A DNA stretch of 64,000 nt from Symbiodinium natans (GCA_905221605.1 CAJNDS010002086.1:569501-633500); one strand, 5' to 3'. Positions 8,085-17,632 are shown, counted from the stretch's first letter. Numbers and translations: made by a program. The notes: generated by a model not told the origin, from the letters alone.

Positions 8085-8219
8085 GATCGAAGACGCCACG
8101 GCGAAGGCCGAGGAGCTGGTGAATGCAGCCTCTACCAAAGTGCAAGCCGTCGCGCGTGGCCGAAGAGTGCGTCGGGAGAAGGAGCTGGTGCAGAAGAGTA
8201 CCTGGCAGAAGAGCACTGA
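8085..8219 (+). CDS. IQ-motif exon
   Basis: After CTTAG the frame reads IEDATAKAEELVNAASTKVQ then AVARGRRVRREKELVQKSTW. VQAVARGRRVRRE matches the calmodulin-binding IQ consensus (I/V Q..x R G..x R). It ends in TGA after a short tail that is probably intronic. Confidence 0.6.
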   Translation, partial: DRRRHGEGRGAGECSLYQSASRRAWPKSASGEGAGAEEYLAEEH

Positions 8220-8523
8220 GAAGGGCTTTTGGATTTGAGGGACTTGGGTTTAGGGGTAGGATGTTCTTGTGTGTGGCTGCCCTAGTGCAGTCCACCATTC
8301 CAGAGAGAGTTCAATGCAGTGGTCCATGCCGCAAACAATGCAGCCTCTGTTGAGGCTTTCTTTCTTTGCTTTCTTTCTGTGCAATAATGTGATGTGCCTG
8401 TCTGTGCTACAACGTATGGAAACAGCATGTACTGCTAAACCTTCCATCGGTTGCTTCGTCAGAGCGTGTTCCACCCTTAAGCTCCGTGACCCTGCAAGCC
8501 AAACAGGTACAGTCGTACTTCAG

Positions 8524-8640
8524 CGCGCACTCCGCCGGCTTAAACACCGGAGGGCGACCGGAAGGAAGCAGGAGTTTGCGGCAGTGGTCAGGGCGGCCAG
8601 GGGGCAGCGCAAGGAATGGGCCATGGAGCTTCTGGGATGT
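8524..8640 (+). CDS. Basic helical exon
   Basis: The acceptor ACTTCAG|CGC gives RALRRLKHRRATGRKQEFAA then VVRAARGQRKEWAMELLG, an Arg/Lys-rich helix that could be another degenerate IQ-like segment. Confidence 0.5.
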
Positions 8641-8908
8641 CCTCAGCGAGCGTTATATTTTCATGAAACAGCGACCATGAAATCTCAACCGCCATGTTTG
8701 TTGCGCCTCTTAAATGAAGCCACTGCCATGATTTGTTTGAGACGATTTTGAGACGACTTCACCAGCCCTTATCCCAAAGATTAGCAAAGGTTCGAGAGAC
8801 TCGCGGTCGATGGCGGTCTGGAGCGACCTGCCTTCACTCTGGCATTGACCAGAGCCTGCGGGAACAAGGCGGGGGGGCTTGTCCACAACTTTTAAATTCG
8901 ATAGGGGC

Positions 8909-9020
8909 GTTTAGGGTTTAGGGTTTAGGGTTTAGGGTTTAGGGTTTAGGGTTTAGGGTTTAGGGTTTAGGGTTTAGGGTTTAGGGCTCGGTTCAGGGTT
9001 TAGGGTTTGGGGTTTAGGGT
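8909..9020 (+). repeat. Telomeric array (TTTAGGG)
   Basis: About eleven perfect units, then degenerate units with TTCAGGG and TTTGGGG. Confidence 0.93.
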
Positions 9021-9121
9021 CGCAGGAGGCCCGCTGCAAAAGGCTTGAAGGATATTGGCAACTTTGGGTTGGGGTCTCAATGGATCGTCACAGAGCGGCC
9101 CTGGCTCCGACACCTCCCCTA

Positions 9122-9211
9122 GCCCTAAACCCTAAACCCTAAACCCCTAAACCCCTAAACCCTAAACTCTAAACTCTAAACCCTAACCTAAACCCTAAGC
9201 CCTAAGCCCCT
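9122..9211 (-). repeat. Telomeric array (CCCTAAA), degenerate
   Basis: CCCTAAA, CCCCTAAA and CTCTAAA units. Together with 8909-9020 it forms an inverted pair of arrays about 100 bp apart. Confidence 0.9.
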
Positions 9212-9760
9212 TCAGGGCAGGTCGCAATATGGAACCTCCTTCCCCAACATCATCAATCAATGGACCAAGAGCCCTACATCCACCGAGGCCCTGAATCCCT
9301 GAAGGCCCAAAAATCCTGAACCTGAACGAGAAAACTCGCAAAATCACGTAGGGTTTAGGGCTGAGGGTTTAGGGTTTAGGGTTCAGGGTTTAGGGTAGTT
9401 TACCGTAGTCCCTCAAACCCATGATCAGGTGTCGCTTCTTCAGGCGGAAAAGCTGTGGACGGGGTTCCTGGAGCACAGTGTCCCAGCTGCTTATGAGACA
9501 GTTTCGGGACCATTTGAGGGTGCTTCCTGTCCCCCAGCGGAAAGCTGTTCAATGTCATGGGCACAGTTGAGGAAGAGGCGATCCAGGGGAAGTCGGTACG
9601 CTGTACTGTTGGCACATGTCTCATGGAACACGTAAACTTCATGGCCCGCGTGCTGCTGCGTTTTTTTTGTACACCTACCCTTGTCGAATCGCCCCCTTTG
9701 ATCCCCTTTGTTATCTTTGTTCGTACTGCGCTGTTAGCCTGGTCGCTGACATCATCAGGG

Positions 9761-9862
9761 CTTAGTAGTAGAGTAGGTAACTTTTAACCTTTTTGGGTAA
9801 ATATATTCCCCTTATATTCCCAAAGGTTAACCTTTAAAACCCCTAGGTACTGGACAACTGAG
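9761..9862. mobile_element. MITE-like element, family 2 (CTTAGTAGT...ACTGAG)
   Basis: Starts CTTAGTAGTAGAGTAGGTAA and ends TACTGGACAACTGAG, imperfect inverted termini, with an inner inverted pair CTTTTAACC / GGTTAACCTTT. Nearly identical to 19990-20091; related copies at 12655, 37832 and 50870. Confidence 0.75.
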
Positions 9863-9874
9863 AGGGGGCTCAAG

Positions 9875-9996
9875 GAGCCTACGCCCTGCGGGATTCCTTG
9901 AAAAAGGGCACTCCGATTTTCTTCGATGCATTCTCCTGGGGGCGGGGGGTGGGCAGCGATGAGTACACCAGGCGAGAAGGGGTCATGACCTCATAA
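9875..9996 (+). CDS. Unassigned exon abutting a family 2 element
   Basis: The frame after CTCAAG reads AYALRDSLKKGTPIFFDAFS then WGRGVGSDEYTRREGVMTS and TAA. The composition is strongly protein-like. It begins 12 bp after the family 2 element. No family recognised. Confidence 0.5.
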
Positions 9997-10132
9997 ATCC
10001 TGCTGCGACGTCCGGCACCTGCCTTGCCTTGTCTGCCAGCGGATAATCTTCAGCCCCCTGAAGCCTAAATCCTAAACCTGAATAGTCCCTGCGGAGTGAT
10101 TGAGAACGATCGGCTAGGCGGGGGGCAAGCAA

Positions 10133-10212
10133 AACCCTAAACCCTAAACCCTAAACTCTAAACCCTAAACCCTAAACCCCAAACTTAAGCCCTTATCCCT
10201 AAACCCTAAACA
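10133..10212 (-). repeat. Telomeric array (CCCTAAA)
   Basis: About ten units with CTCTAAA and CCCCAAA variants. Confidence 0.9.
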
Positions 10213-10224
10213 CCCCGAAGCCAA

Positions 10225-10332
10225 GGTGAAGTTGCTGGGCCCATGGCGATCTCGCCCTTCTGGGCCATTTGCGAGGCGGGCGGATCTCGCAATCTGTTGA
10301 CCCGACTTCGCCCTAAGCATGCGGAAGCATGA
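10225..10332 (+). CDS. Unassigned exon with stop
   Basis: After CCAAG the frame reads EVAGPMAISPFWAICEAGGS then RNLLTRLRPKHAEA and TGA. Protein-like composition between two telomeric arrays. Confidence 0.42.
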   Translation, partial: GEVAGPMAISPFWAICEAGGSRNLLTRLRPKHAEA

Positions 10333-10440
10333 GAAGAATTCTGCTAGAGAACTGGAAGCGCCAAACCCTCACCCTAAACCCTAAACCCTAAAGCCACTCA
10401 CCTTCTGAGGCCCCAAAGCTCAGCATCTCTTGCCCACCAG

Positions 10441-10509
10441 GCCGTGGAGCAAGGAGATGTCCAGGCAGCTGATTTCGCAGCCTGGGCTCAACGGAATGCG
10501 GTTGGGAGG
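10441..10509 (+). CDS. Short exon (AVEQGDVQAADFAAW)
   Basis: The acceptor CCACCAG|GCC gives AVEQGDVQAADFAAWAQRNA then VGR. The frame then enters degenerate telomeric sequence and a G-run. Confidence 0.48.
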
Positions 10510-10848
10510 GGTTTCGGGTTTAGGTTTTAGGGCATTGGGTTTGGGGCGTGGCTTTACGGCCAGCTTACGGTTTAGGGCTTTGGGAGGGGGGGGGGGGGGG
10601 GGGGGCGACAGAAAGTGCGAAAGGTAGCCTGCTGCACTGAGGCAGACATGCCAGTGGAGGAGTGTCTTGGACTTGCTTCAGGATAGGCTTGATATGGCAA
10701 GAGCGAAACTCCCATCATCGGACTGTTGTGTTCAATGAATGTCTATTTGACAAGTTTGTTCTACGCGAACGTGTGTCTACTCCAAGGTATGCGTCCTATG
10801 GACACCATGGACACAATGACTTCCATGCAGCGCAGATGCAGATGCAGC

Positions 10849-10985
10849 ACCTTGGGAACCAAATGAACCCTAAGAGCGTTTATGGCTCATATACCTTAAT
10901 AGAAATTATACTAGTAGAGGGTATATGTCGCCAATTTTAGGGTTTAGGGTTTAGGGTTTAGGGTTCATGTCGACCTCTCCCTGAG
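10849..10985. mobile_element. Family 5 element whose terminal inverted repeat has gained three telomeric units
   Basis: The left end CCTTGGGAACCAAATGAACC and the centre TATACCTTAATAGAAATTAT match family 5 (30133, 58090, 61075). In the right end, where other copies read ATTTTAGGGTTCAT, this copy reads ATTTTAGGG, three extra TTTAGGG units, then TTCAT. Confidence 0.8.
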
Positions 10986-10999
10986 GGATTTTGTCTCCA

Positions 11000-11290
11000 C
11001 TGGTTGTCTGTCGAAGAGGGCTGGATGAATCTCGCTGTGGTTGAGGGTTCAGATGCCTGTAACTCCTGGGCGACTACACTTCAGCACATCTGCATGCTTT
11101 CTGCTCCCCTGGTCATACAGCTACATTTGAGCGAAGAGCTGGCGGATAGTTTGCTCTTGTTCTTGCATCACTTGGCTAGTCGTATGTGGCAACAGTTTCA
11201 GCGCATTCTACTATTCGATATACTCACGGCCTTGCAGATTTCTTTCCTTAATTCACGCGTGCTTCCTCATGGTGATATGGGTGCATAGAA
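11000..11290 (+). other. Weak open reading stretch, unassigned
   Basis: One open frame contains LSEELADSLLLFLHHLASRM and a second hydrophobic stretch, but codon choice is not convincing. Possibly a retroelement relic. Confidence 0.25.
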
Positions 11291-11391
11291 CAGTTTGCGT
11301 GATGTTTTGCGTGATGTGACTTCTAAGAAGTTGCATGTTTGCCGGCAGCCTCCAAAGTCCGTTGCTCAAAAGGGTTCATGTCGCCCCCAAG

Positions 11392-11460
11392 GCAGATGCA
11401 CGCGGCGCAGCGGATTCAGGCCGCCCAGCGTGGTCGACAGGCCCGGCTGAGCCTCGATCT
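11392..11460 (+). CDS. IQ-motif exon
   Basis: After CCCCCAAG the frame reads MHAAQRIQAAQRGRQARLSL. RIQAAQRGRQAR is an IQ-type calmodulin-binding motif like that at 8085-8219, suggesting both exons come from the same gene. Confidence 0.58.
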
Positions 11461-11498
11461 TGGAATCGATCTTGCAGGAGGGAACTGTTGGAGTGGTG

Positions 11499-11556
11499 GG
11501 TTTAGGGTTTAGGGTCAAGTCCGGCCTCAAGGGTTTAGGGTTTAGGGTTTAGGGTA
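11499..11556 (+). repeat. Two short telomeric arrays (TTTAGGG)
   Basis: Two to four units each, separated by about 12 bp. Confidence 0.85.
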
Positions 11557-11824
11557 TAGGGGTGCTTTTGTGGGATGTTTTTAAATTGTGTGCTTCTGGG
11601 ATGTTCAGGGGTGGTTTGTTATGAGGCCATGCGCTCACTGTCTCCAGAATTCTCGAAGTTTTGCCAAACTATGCGGGGCCCGATTTGTGGCGCTTGTGAG
11701 CGTCCCCAACCTCATGTTTTCTGAATAACCGCGACAACAACCGAGGCTGCACAATCCCGATGCGCGACAGCAGGCAGCCCTCCGGATACAAGCTGCTCAC
11801 CTCGGCAGGACTTTGCGGCAGAAT

Positions 11825-11925
11825 CTTACTTCGCCTTTAGTTGAACTTTAAACTTTTTGGGTTTCCTTTTTTAGTAGGAATACTAAAGTTTAACCTTTTT
11901 TCCCCTTGGTTATTGGAGAAGTAAG
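11825..11925. mobile_element. MITE-like element, family 3 (CTTACTTC...GAAGTAAG)
   Basis: Perfect 8-bp inverted ends CTTACTTC/GAAGTAAG enclose GAACTTTAAACTTTTTGGG and TAAAGTTTAACC, an inner inverted pair. The copy at 22612-22712 is almost identical. Confidence 0.8.
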
Positions 11926-12114
11926 GAATGTCGCAGCCCTGCCGGGTCCAGCAGCGAGTCCTTAAAGTGAGCGCGCGGTGCTCCCCAGAGCGCATTTCAG
12001 CCTTGATCTGACAGGGAGGGACCTCAAGGGCCCCCGCCCGACCGCTGTTGTGCTCTCTGTGAAATGGACACATCAAGCTTAGGGCCTTTGTAGGGTAAGG
12101 ACTGTAATCTGGGG

Positions 12115-12228
12115 GGGTCGGAATAATTACTAATAACATTCCGTTCTGGTCCCTATGCAACTAGACTAAACTATGATCACCCCCCCCCCCTCCCCCTAAC
12201 CCTTTTTGAATTATTAAGGCCCCTTATA
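12115..12228. mobile_element. MITE-like element, family 4 (GGTCGGAATAATTAC)
   Basis: Shares GGTCGGAATAATTACTAA..ATTCC..GGTCCCT and a GAATTATTAAGGCCCC-like end with 15262-15357 and 21514-21605. Its middle holds a C-run. Confidence 0.68.
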
Positions 12229-12448
12229 TGAGGGGCTTGTAGGACCTGTAGATGTGTTTTTGTTCAGGCTTTCGGTCCAGAGCCAAGACTCCAAACATGC
12301 AAGCCCCATAGACTGGTTAACCCTTCTTAAGCTTCAACAGGGCATCGCCTTGCAATGTTCACGGGGGTTCAGGGTGTTGAATCGCGCTGGCCTTCTCCCA
12401 AAGACCACTTAGAACCCTCGAGAAGACGAAGAAATACTGGACTGATAA

Positions 12449-12522
12449 ACCCTAAACCCTAAACCCTAAACCCTAAACCCTAAACCCTAAACCCTAAACC
12501 CTAAACCCTAAACCCTAAACCC
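12449..12522 (-). repeat. Telomeric array (CCCTAAA)
   Basis: About ten perfect units directly left of the minus-strand exon 12524-12592. Confidence 0.95.
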
Positions 12523-12523
12523 A

Positions 12524-12592
12524 TGCGAGGCAGGCCTTGTGACAGTCGTCCAAGGCAGCTTGATCGGCATCCTTCTCAGATTTGAAAGCAGA
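12524..12592 (-). CDS. Minus-strand exon between two telomeric arrays
   Basis: Read on the minus strand: SAFKSEKDADQAALDDCHKA then CLAW. The acceptor is TTTAG|GTCTGC, supplied by the last unit of the adjoining telomeric array (12594-12637). No family recognised. Confidence 0.5.
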
Positions 12593-12593
12593 C

Positions 12594-12637
12594 CTAAACC
12601 CTAAGCCCTAAGCCCTAAACCCTAAACCCTAAACCCC
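12594..12637 (-). repeat. Telomeric array supplying a splice acceptor
   Basis: Six units of CCCTAAA/CCCTAAG. On the minus strand its final TTTAG is the apparent 3' splice site of the exon 12524-12592. Confidence 0.85.
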
Positions 12638-12654
12638 CCGTGGTCTTTGGTCTT

Positions 12655-12739
12655 CCCTTTAACCTTTTTGGGGTAGTAGAATCCCCCTATAATCCCACAG
12701 GTTATGCTTTAATTCACCCAGGTTGCTGGACAACTAAGG
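12655..12739. mobile_element. MITE-like element, family 2, 5'-truncated
   Basis: Contains CCTTTAACCTTTTTGGGG and the end GGTTGCTGGACAACTAAGG typical of family 2, without the CTTAGTAGT end. Confidence 0.6.
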
Positions 12740-13245
12740 CTTTGTAGGACAGGACCGGGCTGGAAGAGGTTTAAAGAAGTTGGTGGCTTGAGAGCCTGGT
12801 AGTATAGGACTTCCTTGATGAGCATGGGTACAGGAGTTCCCCGTCTGGGGTGGAGAGGGTTGGCAATGTTGATATGTAACGCAGCCCATTGGCGCTTGGG
12901 GCTTCTGCTGCGGATAGCAAGGACAGATAGGCCCTAAATACCCTAAACCCTAAACCCTAGATTTTCGTGATCCTGCTGCGGTTGGCTAGGGCTGATTCAT
13001 TTAAGCCGAAGTGATCGCACCCTTTTTACACGCGCCTGTAGGGAGAGGAGAGCATTCGTGCAGCTGCCCAAGGTTTTTTGCAGAGGCAGTCAGTCGTGCT
13101 TCAGGTGAAAGTGTTTAAGGCTTGCTACTCTGAGACTTGCACAACTCGAATGTCGAAGGTTTCAGGATGGAGCCAGAAACCCTACCCCCCCCCCCCCCCC
13201 CCCAACAAGGCTTCTCAAAAAGGACTTCGTCTCCACGGCCTTACT

Positions 13246-13333
13246 TAGGGTTTAGGGTTTAGGGTTTAGGGTTTAGGGGTTAGGGGTTAGGGGTTAGGGT
13301 TTAGGGTTTAGGGTTTAGGGTTTAGGGTTTAGC
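13246..13333 (+). repeat. Telomeric array with TTAGGGG variant block
   Basis: TTTAGGG units interrupted by three consecutive TTAGGGG units. Confidence 0.92.
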
Positions 13334-13406
13334 AGTCCCTGACCCCTACAAGTTGAGGTTCCATCCTCTCGAACTTGCTTCTGGTCTTAGGCCGGATGCA
13401 CAATGG
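13332..13406 (-). CDS. Possible minus-strand exon
   Basis: The minus-strand frame reads PLCIRPKTRSKFERMEPQLV then GVRDC. Short, between two arrays. Protein-like but weak. Confidence 0.33.
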
Positions 13407-13753
13407 GGTTTAGGGTTTGGGGTTTAGGGTTTAGGGTGGGGCTCACAGTTTGCAGGCTCATGTCCTTGTAGTGAATCTTGGGCAGTTGTGTACACTAGGG
13501 TGACCTTTTAGGTACCAGTATCCTTTTTGGTACAGCACCCTGGGAAAAGAAGGACCCCAAATGGGAGAGAACTGCCCATCTAGTTATCCTTGATCTCATC
13601 ATGTTTCGCGTATGCATTCCGCAGGGGGACGATTTGTGTCACTCGTGGTTGAAGAGGAAGTAGAGGCAGTTGATGGAATCCTTTCGACCCTTTTGTCTTC
13701 ATGCTATATGTCCATGGTTTCACCCAGAACCTTCTGATTCCAGTTCCTGGAAA

Positions 13754-13860
13754 TGGGGGCTTACGAAAATCGGTGACCCCTAAAAACAGACCCCCAAATG
13801 GTAGGATGCCCTTACAAAAAGGGCCCCAATAAGGTGCCCCTAATTTCGGAAACCCCCAAA
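13754..13860. mobile_element. Palindromic MITE-like element, family 1
   Basis: GGGGGCTTACGAAAATCGG ... CCCCTAATTTCGGAAACCCCC with internal GTAGGATGCCC. Confidence 0.68.
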
Positions 13861-13910
13861 ATGACTAAAGTCTTCCCAACACTTCATCTCTCCTCTCTCT
13901 TGGCCGTTGC

Positions 13911-14037
13911 CTAAACCCTAAACCCTAAGCCCTAAACCCTAAACCCTAAACCCTAAACCCTAAACCCTAAACCCTAAACCCTAAACCCTAAACCCTAAAC
14001 CCTAAACCCTAAACCCTAAACCCTAAACCCTAAACTA
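13911..14037 (-). repeat. Telomeric array (CCCTAAA), about 18 units
   Basis: Nearly perfect array directly beside the minus-strand exon 14041-14116. Confidence 0.95.
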
Positions 14038-14040
14038 AAG

Positions 14041-14116
14041 CCCCTCCTTTGCCCGGCAGTTTGCCGAAGTGAATGGCCAATCCCGTCTTTGGCTTGGTGC
14101 TTTTCTCGATGATCAT
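14041..14116 (-). CDS. Minus-strand exon
   Basis: The minus-strand frame reads MIIEKSTKPKTGLAIHFGKL then PGKGGAL, flanked on both sides by telomeric arrays of opposite orientation. With 13332-13406 and 12524-12592 it may form one minus-strand gene. No family recognised. Confidence 0.42.
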
Positions 14117-14118
14117 CG

Positions 14119-14208
14119 TTAGGGTTTAGGGTTTAGGGTTTAGGGTTTAGGGTTTAGGGTTTAGGGGTTAGGGTTTAGGGTTTAGGGTTTAGGTTTAGGG
14201 TTTAGGGG
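14119..14208 (+). repeat. Telomeric array (TTTAGGG)
   Basis: About twelve units with one TTAGGGG and one TTTAGG variant. Confidence 0.93.
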
Positions 14209-15129
14209 CGCCCAGGAATGTTTACCTATTGGTTGCCTACTGCTTTCTTTCGTCATGGGCCAGCTTCAGTTTGTCAGTATACATATAGTAGCAACTTTAT
14301 GCCTTCATGCGTAGCCCTACCTCCAACAGCAGAATCTTCAACACCGCACGACGATCATCCCACGTGTACTTCCATGTTCCTTCTTCAGAACACCCATCCA
14401 TGGACAGAGCTGGCTGAGTTTCACACAGGGTTTAGGGGTTAGGGTTTAGGGTTTAGGGTTTAGGGGCCCGATGACAGGCATGGCTTTCCTGGCAGCTGGT
14501 CTGGTCCAAAAGGCGCGACACAAGCTTGTGAGTTGGGGCGCCCGAGTTGAATCCCCCCTGTTTAGGGTTTAGGGTTTAGGGTTTGGTGCTTTCAGCTTGT
14601 TTGCTAAGGCGAGCGAAACTCAAGGTCAGTCTTCACACCCTGATAAACCTTTAAGGTTTAGGGTTTATGGTTTGGCCTGCACACCCTGACAAACCCTGGG
14701 AACTAACACTTTGACACAGGAAAGCTCCTTCAATGAGATGGGGGCATCAGCGAATGTGGTGTGCCTGGCGCCGGGCACCACAGATGTAGGGGCGGTCGAG
14801 AGATGCAGAGTTCAGGGCCGGCTCAACTGTAGATACGAGGAAAGCGCTGAACCCTAAACCCTAAACCCCTCAAAAGTTGATGTCAAGGGAGCCGGCCTGA
14901 GTTGTGAGTGTGGGATCAGCGCGTGGCCGGGGAGATGGCAGTGCGTTTTGAGAACTTAGCGACCCCAGTGCCTGGTGCCTGGTTTGGGACTTTCAGGGCC
15001 TGTAGGGCTTAGTGACATTGAGGTCTTGTACTTCTGAGTTGTGCGTTGGCCTAGTGGGCTTGCTTCCTGGATCAGAACCCCTCAAACCTACCCCATACAA
15101 CCCTAAACCCTAAACCCTTTTTCCCAAGC

Positions 15130-15230
15130 AAACACAGCGGCCAAGGTTAGGCGCAGTGGCTCTCGCCATGATCTCAGGATGGTTCAGCCTGGAGGGGACA
15201 GCAGGATTCGCAGCAGAGTCGTCCTCAACA
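15130..15230 (+). CDS. Possible basic exon
   Basis: The open frame NTAAKVRRSGSRHDLRMVQP then GGDSRIRSRVVL lies between two telomeric stretches. No family, no clear donor. Confidence 0.3.
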
Positions 15231-15261
15231 CATGGGTTTGGGGTTTGGGGTTTGGGGTTTA

Positions 15262-15357
15262 GGGGTCGGAATAATTACTAAGAATATTCCCTTATGGTCC
15301 CTTTGTAATTTTTCCAAACTGATCCCCAAAACCCTATTCTAATAATTCAGACCCCAT
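15262..15357. mobile_element. MITE-like element, family 4
   Basis: GGGGTCGGAATAATTACTAA ... AATAATTCAGACCCC, near-inverse ends. Confidence 0.7.
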
Positions 15358-15884
15358 ATTACTTTGTGTGGTCCTGAATCGCCTGCCTCCCTGCGCCCAA
15401 ACGCATTGCTGGCATGAGGCAATGGACAGCGTGTAGGTTGGGTAGGCAAGAAGATAAACCTAAACCCTAAACTAGGCATAGCAAGTGTCTTGCCGGAGTT
15501 GTGATTTCCCGTTTCATGATTTCCTTCCTGCACATGTACGCTTGCGTTTGGGGGTTCAAAAAAGAGTAGGGACGTTTTCTTTCTTGAAAATGAAGGCTTA
15601 GCACCCCAAACTCTACATCCTCTACAGTGCCCATGGCTGGACCAGCCCAGGCACTGCCTGCAGTATTCAACACCATTGATGGCACCTCGAAGCAGGACTC
15701 ATGCGATTGGTGTGCTTGTATGGGATGCCACAAAAAAGTAGCTCTGCTTGAATTATGTCGCATTCCGGACCTCTCCCAAAACCTTGCCTTTTTGCTGCTG
15801 TGTGCAAAACCACAACCCTACACCCTAAACCTGCAGTGTGGCCTGGTTGCTTGGCAGGTGGCAAAAAACAAACCCTCAACCCCA

Positions 15885-15955
15885 AGCCCCTAAACCCTAA
15901 ACCCTAAGCCCTAAGCCCGCAGCCCTAAGCCCTAAGCCCTAACTAAGCCCTAGCC
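15885..15955 (-). repeat. Telomeric array with CCCTAAG block
   Basis: CCCTAAA units followed by a run of CCCTAAG units. Confidence 0.88.
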
Positions 15956-16066
15956 TGGCAGGATGTCTTGGAGGTCTCGCGTGCCTCCTCTGGTGTTGTC
16001 GCTGCAGCCAGAAGCTAAGCTAAGCCAAGAAACTCAGCACAAAGGCAGGGCGTCGGGCTGTAGTGG

Positions 16067-16120
16067 GTTTAGGGTTTAGGGTTTGGGGTTTAGGGTTAGG
16101 GTTTAGGGTTTAGGGTTTAT
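16067..16120 (+). repeat. Telomeric array (TTTAGGG)
   Basis: About seven units with one TTTGGGG variant. Confidence 0.9.
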
Positions 16121-16473
16121 ACGTCTGAGGGTTCAGGGCGCAAGGCTATGGAGCAGGCAATGTCAGGTGAGCGCCTGGGGTTCGAAACCTTGGTTTTTGG
16201 CACTTGTTCAATCCGCAACTCACGCCACGTCCCTGCGATTGTATCATGGCGGACATGCAGGGTTAGGTTACGGTTTTCAGTTTGGTCTCGGGTTCTTGGT
16301 TTTGGCAACCAGTTTGCAGTTCCACACCCTTCCATTGGCACCCCGAAACAGTGCTGGCAGCCGCAAGTTAACATCCCAGACTTCGAGCCTGTCAGCCTTT
16401 GAGTGGCATTCCGACTTGCTTGCCACTTCTGAGCACCTCTGACCACGGGTACCGAATGAGGAGTTAGCACACC

Positions 16474-16530
16474 CTAAACCCTAAACCCTAAACCCTAAAT
16501 CCTAAATCCTAAACCCTAAACCCTAAACCG
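16474..16530 (-). repeat. Telomeric array upstream of a CAX exon
   Basis: About eight CCCTAAA/TCCTAAA units, ending ten bases before the acceptor of exon 16540-16620. Confidence 0.92.
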
Positions 16531-16539
16531 GTCACCGAG

Positions 16540-16620
16540 GCCTACGTTTGCTTTCTGATATTTCAGCTCATCACCCACTCGGAGATGTTTGCCGGGGAGG
16601 AAGAGGAAGAAGAGGAGGAG
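16540..16620 (+). CDS. CAX-type Ca2+/H+ antiporter exon: membrane segment end + acidic loop
   Basis: The acceptor CACCGAG|GCC gives AYVCFLIFQLITHSEMFAGE followed by a poly-Glu run. FQL.TH...F plus a long acidic stretch is the hallmark loop after the fifth membrane helix of vacuolar cation/proton exchangers of the CAX family, and AYVCFLIF is the end of that helix. The frame then runs to a stop within six codons, so a donor is expected near 16620. With the exons at 18727 and 19391 this defines a CAX gene on the plus strand. Confidence 0.78.
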
Positions 16621-16693
16621 CGGAGTTTGCCACCTTGATTTCTTAAATTGTCCTAGATCCCCTAGATGGATCGTCCGAGTCGCCGTGTCCCGC

Positions 16694-16798
16694 AACCCTA
16701 AACCCTAAACCCTAAACCCTAAACCCTAAACCCTAAACCCTAAACCCTAAACCCTAAACCCTAAACCCTAAACCCTAAACCCTAAACCCTAAGCCCTG
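16694..16798 (-). repeat. Telomeric array (CCCTAAA) in CAX intron
   Basis: About fifteen perfect units. Confidence 0.95.
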
Positions 16799-16874
16799 CA
16801 TCTTGAAACCTAGGGGCCGCTGCTACTGGTAACACCCTGAGATGCCCTGAGCATGTGTTTCATCAAGGAACTGA

Positions 16875-17055
16875 AGGAGGGACACTTGTAAGGGGCTTTA
16901 GGGGGTTCTTTTGGGGCTTCTATACAGGGACTATACATAAGGTACATATGAGGTTTAGGGTTTAGGGTTTTTTGGGTTTAGGGTTTAGGGTTTAGGGTTA
17001 TATAGGGGATTAAGATTAAGGGTCCCTTCGAGGGATCCCTCCTTATACCCCCTGA
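16875..17055. mobile_element. Family 9 element split by a telomeric array
   Basis: AGGGGCTTTAGGGGGTTC..., TAAGGTACATATGAG, then a telomeric array (16953-17000), then TATATAGGGGATTAAGATTA and GGGTCCCTTCGAGGGATCCC. The copy at 27536-27730, in inverse orientation, has the TATATAGGGGAATAAGATTA part without an array. Confidence 0.62.
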
Positions 17056-17345
17056 ATTTCAGGCCAACATATCCCTCTTCTCGGCCGTTCTCATCTTGCT
17101 GCTGGCTACAGCTCTAGCCTCATTGCGCAGTGACCGGTGCGGAAAGTGTCTGAAGCACTCGCGTTTCGGGGTGCTTTGCGGGTCGTGGGGATGAGGGCTC
17201 CGGGCTTCAGCAGAGTTGTGGATCGAGGGCTTCGTCATCTGTGGTTTTGCCGGCTTTGGATTCGCCTTTCATTTTTAGCTGGGCCAGGCAATGTGCCTAG
17301 TCGTCGCATCTCTTGCGTACTCGCAGCAAGCAATTTCCCCTGGAT

Positions 17346-17393
17346 CTTAGTAGGGAATGAGGGGCCTCGTTCCCTCATTCCCTACGAAGACCC
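17346..17393. mobile_element. Short perfect fold-back
   Basis: GTAGGGAATGAGGG / CCCTCATTCCCTAC inverted repeat around a 9-10 bp loop. It uses the same GGGAATGAGGG core as the larger fold-back at 44392-44518. Confidence 0.7.
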
Positions 17394-17506
17394 AGCCTGT
17401 ATTGGTGCGCTCAGGTGGCTGTTGCATTCTGCTCCGAGCTCCTCGTGGACTCCATCGAGGGTGTGACAGAGGCTTGAGACCTGGAAGCTCAGGGCGGGGC
17501 TTCTAC

Positions 17507-17632
17507 CCCTAAACCCTAAAACCCTAAACCTCAAAACCCTAAGGCCCTAAAACCCTAAACCCTAAACCCCCAAAACTCAAACCCTAAAGCCCTAAAACCC
17601 TAAAGCCCTAAGCCCTAAAGCCCTAAAGACCT
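17507..17632 (-). repeat. Degenerate telomeric array (CCCTAAAA/CCCTAAAG)
   Basis: Mixture of seven- and eight-base units (CCCTAAA, CCCTAAAA, CCCTAAAG). Confidence 0.88.

Larger units (their letters stand above)
4356..8225 (+). other. Inferred multi-exon CAP-Gly cytoskeletal gene; exons may continue to 11.46 kb
   Basis: Plus-strand exons at 4356-4424, 4639-4668 and 5281-5379 join into one complete CAP-Gly domain, the tubulin plus-end and EB-binding module. Further plus-strand exons follow: helical repeat (5982-6126), coiled coil (6507-6629), EF-hand (6890-7330), helix (7599-7681), IQ motif (8085-8219), basic helix (8524-8640), then 9875-9996, 10225-10332, 10441-10509 and an IQ exon at 11392-11460. 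Strand, order and content fit a microtubule-binding, calmodulin-regulated protein. Nothing here proves that all exons belong to one transcript. In-frame stops at 7681, 9996 and 10332 may be intronic or mark gene ends. Introns carry telomeric arrays and palindromic elements. Confidence 0.5.

Noticed and set aside
9864-9874. Relict dinoflagellate spliced leader (GGCTCAAG) directly before exon 9875
   Set aside because: Only eight bases match, easily by chance, and the preceding bases do not continue the leader; they follow a MITE end.
10430-10627. Frames ending in LGFRV, GFRV or LNPKP, here and at many array edges
   Set aside because: These endings are translations of TTTAGGG/CCCTAAA units, not protein motifs.
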